NCBI GenBank assembly: GCA_012064415.1
Contig: SSNU01000081.1
Location: 62,001-126,000 of the forward strand
From: Gyrodactylus bullatarudis
Lineage: Eukaryota; Platyhelminthes; Monogenea; Gyrodactylidea; Gyrodactylidae
Length of the DNA: 64,000 nucleotides
Direction: 5' to 3'
Numbering within the stretch: the stretch's first letter is position 1; the number at the start of each line of letters is the position of its first letter. The notes under the pieces were generated by a model, which was given only the letters and a program-made list of their open reading frames with translations, was not told the origin of the DNA and made no database searches. The position numbers and the translations under genes are program-made. Shown piece by piece: positions 56,301-64,000 of this stretch.

Positions 56301-58416
56301 TGATAAATCTGATACAGTTTAAATTCAAGATAAATCTCTGATAGACTTGATTTATAAGTATTTATTTCATCAAATAAGAAAATAACTACGGTATTTCAGT
56401 GTCAAATTACTGGAAAACTAGACAGAAATACATGTCGGCCTTGAATATTCGTTATTTATGCAGTTTCTTTTAAAGATTTGTATCTTTATGCTTTTGAAAA
56501 AATAACTAAGAATCTAAAGTGAATGCATTTTTTATCAATCGTTTAAAGAAAATATTAGTGTTCGTTGCACAACACTTGTCATAATTTGGAAGTTATTAAC
56601 ATTTCAAATTTGACAACATAGAAAAATGATTGATCTACACTCAAATGAAGATCATCTGGCTTCCTTCCTACAATGAACAAAAAAGACGATTTTCTTTTGA
56701 ATCCTCCCATCTACTTATAAGTAGATGGAAACTAGATTAGAATTACCAAAGTTTAGAGACTTTTTGGAATTGAATGAATTAAATTATAAAATAGATTAGA
56801 CCTGCGTAATAACTGAGAATTTTCGACCTTGAAAAACCTCCCTCAGAGAATTCTTTTTCACGCTATTCAGTAAAATTTCATGATTAGATCATATCATAGC
56901 ATATTTGGTAATATAGAAACAAAATTTAATCAAAAGATATGATATTATTTTATCAACTATGATTATATAGTAAACAGATCTTAAATCATATCATTTAATA
57001 GAGTTATGAACGTCATCCAAGTACCACATTAGGGGCGAGAATTCAACTCAGTCGGTGAGGTATTCAACTTACTGTTGACATGGGATACGCCACATAAATT
57101 TTAACTCTGCTTAATTAAAACTTGATGTCTTGATATTGCCTTTATACTCTGAGATAGGCGTATTGCTTGGGAACTCGGCCATCAGAGAACTTTCAAATGC
57201 TTAAATCCTTTTTTAAAGATTCAATTAAGCGTTCTAGAGTATTCAGGTTTCATTTCGTCTTGGATAAAAATATCCGAGATTCTATAGACTCATTTCTCTT
57301 CAGGACAACACGAATACCCATTTCGGAAAAAAATAATTTTTTCAGGAGGAGCACTTTGATTTCATAGGTCATCCCCAATTCAAATCTCTAGAACCTTTTC
57401 TTAAGGTCATAAATTCCAAATTAAAAGATGTGGTAGAAAATGGATTTAATCCCCTTTCTCAACTCTAAATTTGATTAATTCTTTGCTTATGGAATTAGAA
57501 AACTACAAATTCTTTAGGAGACATGTCTTTATTCATCAGGAAACTATTTTCACTGATATCCAATTGATCTTTCTCAAGCTTTTTTTACAATAAAATCAGT
57601 TCTTGTAATCAGTCCCATTACTTATCGCACAACCTAATAATTTGTGGCGGTAATACAATTACCAATATATACATACGTATAAATATCACTGAATTTTATT
57701 TAGAATTGAATTTAGATTAAACTATTTGATCGGAAATGATCACAAAACAATTAAGAAAACAAAAGAAACTAGGGAAAATTTTCTAACCTGTTCCTTATTC
57801 AGGGTGTATGGGAGAAAAAAAAGATTCCTGACCTGATATAAAGTTTTCCCAATTTTTTCTCTATTCATTCAACAACAATGACACCCACCCCATGTTTTTT
57901 TTCTATTTAAATTTTAAACAGCGTAATTTCATCCTTAACCCGAGCAGAAAAACCACTTTCACTGTATTCGATAGAGTGAAGAATTCAAATCATAAGAATC
58001 TATCGTAATAGTTCTTTTCTTGAGCGCTAAAAATTATAAGAAAAGGGTTTTATCGAAAAAAATTCATTTTTTTAAATCTCAAGTGAATCTGTCATCTGAA
58101 AAGTACTTTGTATCAATAATACAAATTCCCACAGTATTTACAAGCTGAACCAGAGAAGAATTCAATACCTTGGCGTGAGAAGAATACAAGGGCACTGATT
58201 TTGTATATGTGATTACCTCTAGGGGTCTCAGTGTCATATTTTCAATGTTGAAAAATTTGATTGATTAACTCTTGAATCAATATTGGAATTATCTGACAAA
58301 TATAAAGCTTGTTTTGATATAAAGATACAAAAAGACAGTTTCTAAGGAAAAGAAAATTATTTTTTGAATTACATGATGAAATAAGTTGTACGTTTATAAA
58401 ATTTAAAAAAGGATCT
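53346..58416. other. Non-coding gap
   Basis: AT-rich with no supported gene. A tRNA-like fragment lies at 57031-57110. A piece near 55880-55925 (AATTAGTTTTATAATAAAAT) is related to the left flank of the foldback insertion at 23.2 kb. Confidence 0.4.
57031..57110 (+). repeat. tRNA-like SINE fragment
   Basis: ACTCAGTCGGTGAGGTATTC resembles an A box, and TAAATTTTAACTCT sits where a decayed B box would be. GC-richer than surroundings. Weak. Confidence 0.25.
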
Positions 58417-58893
58417 AAAGCTAGTTGACATCAAGAATTTGCATTTGACCGTAGGCATAGCGAAGATCTTACTGTTTCTGAGAAAAAGTAAAACTTCCAG
58501 ATTTTGGATAATTTGCCTTGGTGATAATCGAAAAATTCAAATGGTTCGATTTCCCACAGTAATGACGAATTTCAGTGAACTTCTGCAGGTGAATTCGAAT
58601 TCTTTGTCTAAAGTTGATCCCAAATATCATCACTTAACTGCTTCGAATCATCGAAATCGATAAAAATTTTGGGTTCAAAAGTTGAAAAAGTGGAAATTTG
58701 GTTCATTATCGAAATTCGAAAAACGGCCTAATTTTGGTCAGATTGAATTTTTTTCGGAATTTTTTCGAATATCCAATTCTTATTAGCTCATTCCGTTTTA
58801 GAATTCAAAAAATTATTTTTTTCTGTGAATCCAGAGAAAAATATTGCGTTTTTTGTAAAAATAGTAAATTCTCATCTTAATGTCAATTAGGTT
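58417..58893. mobile_element. Second MITE family, 477 bp, TA target duplication
   Basis: TA at 58415-58416 and 58894-58895 flank AAGCTAGTTGACATCAAG and the inverse of AACCTAATTGACATTAAG. The arms differ from the GGCGCC family (GAGAATTTACTATTTTTAC instead of GGGAATCTATGATTTTTAC), but the layout and first 15 bases are the same. Related fragments are near 18355, 14810 and 48890. The 58439-58663 frame is part of it, not a gene. Confidence 0.7.
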
Positions 58894-60537
58894 TAGATAA
58901 AAAATTCGCATTTAAAATCTTCGATATCAACAAAAAATTTTAATTTTAATGGAAAATTGAATCAACTTCAAAAATTGTTAGGTAAGGTAAGATAAAATTA
59001 CTAAAAACCATTGACTTATTTCATCCCATTGAAGATTTCCCCTCCAATTCACAGACCTCTTTTGGAATACTCATGTTACCTTGTGTTAGATTCAATATAA
59101 TTTATCACTTGAAAGAAAATTGAAATTAAGATTGGAATAAAAAACATTTAGATTACCCTGATAAAAATAGTTTGGACTCACACAATATTTCGAATAAATG
59201 TCATATTCTTCTGGCGTGAGATTTTTCAAAAAACTTAAGATACTTAAAACCTTGTTTGTCCAATCAAAACCTTAAACCAATCAGATTTAATCAACTTTAA
59301 TATATCAATTCTAACCAACGATTTCCAATATTTATATCCGTCTTATTACCATTAACAAGCAAACAACGTTATATTCAATATATGCCGAACAGCTCCGTGA
59401 AGAACTATTTGGTTCAAAATTATAAAAGTAATTAATAGAGCCTCAAAACGTCATAAAAATACTATTTCTCAAATCTTTTTAAGGTACTGTTTTTCGAGGT
59501 TCTAGTAATTAGTATACAATGCATTCTGATTCATTGAACAAACTCGGTCCGTAAAGGCTCAAACTTGCAAATATTTTGAAGCCTGGGGGTATAATCTGAT
59601 TGTAATCAAAATTTATATCAGAAAGTGGTTTATAGAAGCGTGAAATTTTTTATAATTCCAATGAGAAAGTCAAATAATCATGAGAAACATGAAGAGAAAA
59701 TCGAATTTCTCATGAATTAATTAATTATTCTCGTAGTGTGAAACCTACCGTGTTGAATGGCTAGATGCATTTTGTTAAGAAATTCCAAGTTCACCCGATT
59801 TTTTCTGTCTGAAATGTTGGCTAGCACATGGCTAGCAGAATTCATGACTCACACGTGATTTATAGAGCTGATTCTGCTAGAGAATCTTGGACTCACGGCT
59901 GATGCAATCATTTCTGCATTATGCATTCAAGAATGTGTTGGTTACTCAAAAGTAATATTAAAAACTAATTTGAAACCTACTTTATTCAAATTTGAAATTA
60001 ATTTTAGGGCTCAAAAATTCGACGGGAAGGATTGAAACTAACTAGAATTTTGCATAATTCATGAATTTTTCATGCCGACTAGTTTTAGATCAATTCCTGG
60101 GAAGTATAGAAAGTCCTGCTAGGCTCTGAGGATGGTTAAATGATCTTTTTAGTTTGCTGTATGAATTAGTGAACTATCCACAGGAAAATGATGAAATTTT
60201 TTTCATTATTCTTCCAAATTTACATGAAAAGACACTTTCAAAACAACAAGTCTGTTTACAGTCAGCTTACACTCATCTAGCCTTAGCTAAAATTCTTAAT
60301 CAGGCTAATTGATCCAAAGATGGGAATTTATGATATTTTTTCAATTTTTTAATCAAAATATCGAATTTGATCAAGATTATTTGAAATTTATATCACGAGA
60401 CCCACATTTGCCATATGAAGAGAAGAAATCTGAAAAAAATATTTTTTTTTATTGAGGGTGAGAATCATGTTTGGGGATTATAGATTTACTCCTTCCTTCA
60501 TTTGTGAGTACATGCATTTTTAATATTATTAATACTA
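58894..60537. other. Non-coding gap with repeats
   Basis: 59090-59430 is the inverted copy of the 31735 repeat. 60300-60450 starts CTAATTGATCCAAAGATGGG and looks like one arm of a decayed MITE that ends shortly before the Tc1 element. Otherwise nothing supported. Confidence 0.45.
59088..59430 (-). repeat. Dispersed repeat, inverted partner of 31.7 kb
   Basis: Matches 31735-32060 on the opposite strand with scattered mismatches. On the minus strand it carries the same LTPEEYD ... YSKYC frame. Confidence 0.6.
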
Positions 60538-62077
60538 TAGTGCTCATCAAAAAAATGTTTACACTATTATTTGGCCTTTATGCCCCTATTATAATTCATC
60601 ATAAAACAAATTTCATATCATTAAGAAGATGATTTAATTTTCTTACTGTTAATATAAAAATATTTGTATTTTTATCATTCATAAGTTGTAAAATTCAAAT
60701 TTCATTTTTTTCATTGAAATTCAAAACAACATATTAAATGTTTACTCTTTTTAATTGATATTTTTTCTGTGAATACGTGAAAAGGTTCAAGCATCACAAT
60801 CTATATTCATAAACTACAGAATTATATAACAAGATCTTTGAAATTAAAAAATATTTATTCATGACGACTAAAAGAACGAAAAATTCGAAGCTGACACCAT
60901 CCGAAAGAGATCAAGCTTTAAACCTGTTGGAAGCTGGCTATAGTTTACGAAAAGTTGCAAGAGAGATTGGATGTAGTCATCAAACAATTATGTACATCAA
61001 TAAACCAAGGAATCCGAAAAAGAATCCTAGAAAAAGAGGTCGAAAGAGCTTGATTCCGAACGCATTGGGAAAAAAATTTAATTTCTTGCCACTAAAAAAA
61101 GGTTTTTATCCTCTCAGATAAAATCCCAACTCCAGTTGAATTGTAGTGCAGGATCTATTCAGCGTTATTTGAAAAAATGTTCAAATATCTATTGGGGGAA
61201 ACCCAAAAGCGTTCCTAATCTCAAAAATGAAGACAAAGATTTTGGAAAGGTATGGACAACTGATAAAATTGTTCAAAACCAAGATTGATCAAAAATAATT
61301 TTTTCAGATGAGAGAAAATTTAATTTAGATGGTCCTGATGAATTAACATCATGCTGGATTGACAAATCTTTGCCAAAACCAACACGCATCAAGAGAGGTT
61401 TCGGTGGCGGGAGTGTAATGGTTTGGGGATTCATGACATCTAAAAGTACAGGCAGTCTAGTAATAATAGATGGAAAACTCAATTCAATTTCTTATCAAAA
61501 GTTGCTTGAAGATCAACTTTTGCCGTTCAAAGAAGAAATAGAAAAAGAGGACCTCATATTTCAGCAGGATAATGCACCTTTTCATCGTTCTATTTCGACG
61601 AAAAATTGGTTTTTTGAGCAAAATATTAAACTTTTAGATTGGCCAGCTAGAAGTCCAGATTTGAATCCCATCGAGAATCTCTGGGGAATTTTATCACGAA
61701 AAGTTTATGAAAATGGAAAGATATTTTTGAACAAAGAAGAATTGGTCTTGAAAATAATTAAGGAGTGGAGTTTGATAGAAAAGGATATCATAGAAAGCCT
61801 ATACAAATCAATGCCAAAAAGATGTATTGCTGTTGTCATGAATAACGGTGACTTTACAAAATAAAAAGTGTGAAAATTTAATATGTTGTTTTGAATTTCA
61901 ATGAAAAAAATGAAATTTGAATTTTACAACTTATGAATGATGAAAATACAAATATTTTTATATTAACAGTAAGAAAATTAAATTATCTTCTTAAAGATAT
62001 GAAATTTGTTTTATGATGAATTATAATAAGGGCATAAAGGCCAAATAATAGTGTAAACATTTTTTTGATGAGCACTA
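60538..62077 (+). mobile_element. Tc1 element with about 200-bp terminal inverted repeats
   Basis: 1,540 bp flanked by TA (60536-60537 and 62078-62079). Ends TAGTGCTCATCAAAAAAATG extend as near-perfect inverted repeats, 60538-60739 against 61877-62077, with about four mismatches by eye. This long IR architecture is known for IR/DR-type Tc1 elements. The transposase inside is broken by only two lesions. The high arm identity implies recent insertion. Confidence 0.93.
60861..61864 (+). pseudogene. Tc1 transposase, DD34E, one frameshift and one nonsense codon
   Basis: N-terminal HTH: KLTPSERDQALNLLEAGYS then KVAREIGCSHQTI, followed by the basic GRPR-like RKRGRKS. A frameshift in the A-rich stretch near 61070-61082 moves the frame by one. 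The second frame reads FLSSQIKSQLQLN onward. TGA at 61286-61288 stands where Trp is usual. Catalytic Asp in FSDERKFNLDG, Asp in FQQDNAPFHR, Glu in NPIENLWG; 34 residues separate the last two. WPARSPDLNPIENLWG is diagnostic of Tc1. TAA at 61862. About 334 codons in total, near the family length. Not functional as read, though a sequencing error could explain either lesion. Confidence 0.9.
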
Positions 62078-63502
62078 TATATAAAAAAACTTGTCATTTT
62101 ACTTTGAAGTAGGTCTATTAACTAAGGTCTTGTTTGACTAAAAATTGCAAAAAATTTGAGATTTTTAGATCAATCGATGGAGAATTGAATTCTTTCTATA
62201 TGCGCCAAATTTCCTGTTTTGAAATTTTCGTCGATTTCAAGTGATAGAGTGATCAAAAGATGTTTTATAGGATCACAAAAACACAAAATATGCTAAATCA
62301 GATTTTGAGATCGTGTCAAGATCGAATTTTGATTTCTTGGTTATTTTTACTGCTTTAAAATCGATGAAAACTTGTGAATCAAGATCCCTGATTAATGATT
62401 AATTAAGCTAGTAATTAGTTTCCTCGACTAATCGTTATCCTAAAAATTTCTTCGAATCGTAAAAGTGGGTGTATATTCGAAAATCTATTGATAAAATAAA
62501 AAAAATCTGATCATTGAATTTCTTGATTATTTTTTCACAAGTAACTCTAAAGCTCTAATATTGTTTGGAATTTCCACAAAGAAACCTTCTGTATTTCTTC
62601 CATAAGATGAATCTGATTCCGTTTAAGAGGTTCATGAAATCAATGTCAAATTTTTAGATCTCTCCTTTTTGCCAAAGAAAGTAAAGAGAAAACTTACATC
62701 ATTGTAAATCACAAAAAGAAGAATCATGTAAAAATTATTAAATGCCGGATTTTCTCTTTTAAATTTAATGTAACAGAAAAAAACTCAAGCGTGTATTTTT
62801 TCCCAAAATGTATTCATAATAACCATCCCTTGGTTAGTATCGTGAAAGTTTCCCCATCTTTCTTAAATGTCATCAGGTTTAAGAATCTAGTTACCAACTC
62901 TGCAGTTTTTTTATCTATTCACAGAAATCTCTCTCCTATGCCTGTATAGCATACACAGTGTAAAGCCATGATTACCTTAATTTACTACTGGCATTCGTTC
63001 ATTGAACATTGTACATCTCTTTCACTCCCCCCTTCCCCAACCACTCTCACCAGCTTTACGATGTATTAAACTCTTGGAATTGTTATTTCACCTGGCTTAA
63101 ATCAAAAAAAAACAACAACAGCAAAAGTGTTGATATAGCCGTCAAGACCCTTTCTCATGCATACGTGTACGAAGCAAAATTTGCATTTACAGTTGAAAAA
63201 GATAAAAATTCAAGATAATAATCTTCAATATGGTATATTTACGAAATTACTGACTGCCACACTAACAAAGCACAGGCCCAGCTACTAGAGTCAGTTGAGA
63301 CATGTTTTTACAATTATATATATGAGTGATAAGATCTCAAAATTTATGACTCTCTTTACAAATCTACTCAAACAAATAAATTGAGTTGTCAGCCATGTTA
63401 TGGCCAGAATATGCAAAATAGTTTCTCTTTTACTTGAGGATTTGTTATAAAAATGATTGAAAGTTTCCGCCAAATTCATCTTGTCTTTTTGTCATTCTAA
63501 TA
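62078..63502. other. Non-coding gap with a decayed MITE
   Basis: 62150-62500 shows weak similarity to the interior of the MITE families (GATCAAAAGATGTTTTATAG then GATCACAAAA). No exon supported to the start of the next MITE. Confidence 0.35.
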
Positions 63503-64000
63503 ATATTGGTTGATATGAAGTTAGGAATCTATGTTTTTTACAGAAATCTCGATTTTTTCATCAAGAATTCGAATTTGTTGAAGATTTTTTGGAATCCTAC
63601 TCATGTTACCCACTTTTACCATTTTTTCGAACTTTGAGCTGAAAATTTTTATTGATTTGAAAAAGGGAGGTTGATCGGAAGAGTGTTTTCAGGATCAAGA
63701 TTAGACAAGAAAGCTGAATAGCACCGTCAAATTATCGCAAGTTTCCCCATTTTTGAGAGATTTTGAGTTATCGAAATTTCATTGATTTTCAAGTAGTAAA
63801 AATGATCAAAAAATCGAAATTCCGCTCCCAAACGATAACGTGATTATGCATAAAATCAGATTCAGTTGAATTGATTTTCTTGTTTAATCTTGATCTTGAA
63901 AAAACTCTTTTGATCAGCCTCTCACTTTCAAAAATGGTATTTTGGCGCCAAATGGGAATCTGAAAAATGACCATATTTTTCATAATTATTTTTTTTCAGA
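63503..64000. mobile_element. Foldback MITE running off the window edge
   Basis: Starts after TA at 63501-63502 with ATATTGGTTGATATGAAG, identical in the first bases to the copy at 11393. Contains the TTTGGCGCCAAA core near 63942. The right arm is beyond position 64000. The 63789-63983 minus-strand frame is repeat noise. Confidence 0.85.

Noticed and set aside
1..64000. CRISPR array, rRNA genes, operons or ribosome binding sites
   Set aside because: None seen; the introns and repeats show this is eukaryotic nuclear DNA.

Overview
The window looks like arthropod nuclear DNA. It is very AT-rich, has many short GT-AG introns (about 60 to 70 bp) beside kilobase ones, and has thin coding content buried in degraded transposons. 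The dense inverted-repeat MITEs carrying a GGCGCC core, together with the Tc1, mariner, Penelope-like and tRNA-SINE debris, suggest a crustacean. A caligid copepod (sea louse) is my best guess, but that is inference and no marker gene here settles it.

The left 25 kb is one gene on the minus strand, a multi-PDZ scaffold of the PATJ/MPDZ (MUPP1) family. I could chain 24 coding exons from a putative ATG at 25263 to a TGA at 846-848. Every junction is GT-AG and every phase is compatible, giving about 1,622 residues with eight PDZ domains (called A to H in N-to-C order). A, B, E, G and H match, in order, vertebrate PATJ PDZ4, PDZ5, PDZ7, PDZ8 and PDZ9 from memory of those proteins. C, D and F are divergent. 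No L27 and no PDZ1-3 precede domain A, and the chain stops where the final PDZ would be. Two parts are unusual: a roughly 90-residue Ser/Arg-rich insertion in the beta2-beta3 loop of PDZ-B, and a 229-residue acidic Ser-rich exon between PDZ-B and PDZ-C. The introns hold MITEs, tRNA-like SINEs, a Penelope-like tail and two hairpins.

From 25.3 to 64 kb there is little host coding sequence. An orphan 128-codon four-helix membrane ORF lies at 27.2-27.6 kb (minus). One convincing isolated exon lies at 48.25-48.39 kb (minus) and may belong further upstream in the same scaffold gene or to another gene. The rest is mobile-element debris: a BED-finger hAT remnant (26.2-26.8 kb), a mariner-like transposase split by a foldback MITE (29.0-30.2 kb), a Tigger/pogo DDE1 pseudogene with two tiny introns (33.2-34.5 kb), Penelope GIY-YIG endonuclease fragments (38.7 and 45.5 kb), TTAA-flanked piggyBac-type MITEs, a nearly intact Tc1 element with about 200-bp terminal inverted repeats (60.54-62.08 kb), and another foldback MITE running off the right edge.

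The PDZ protein would act as a cytoplasmic scaffold at junctional or apical membranes, tethering the C-termini of several membrane partners. None of the other elements appears functionally linked to it. All calls come from reading the sequence by eye; no database search or RNA evidence was available.
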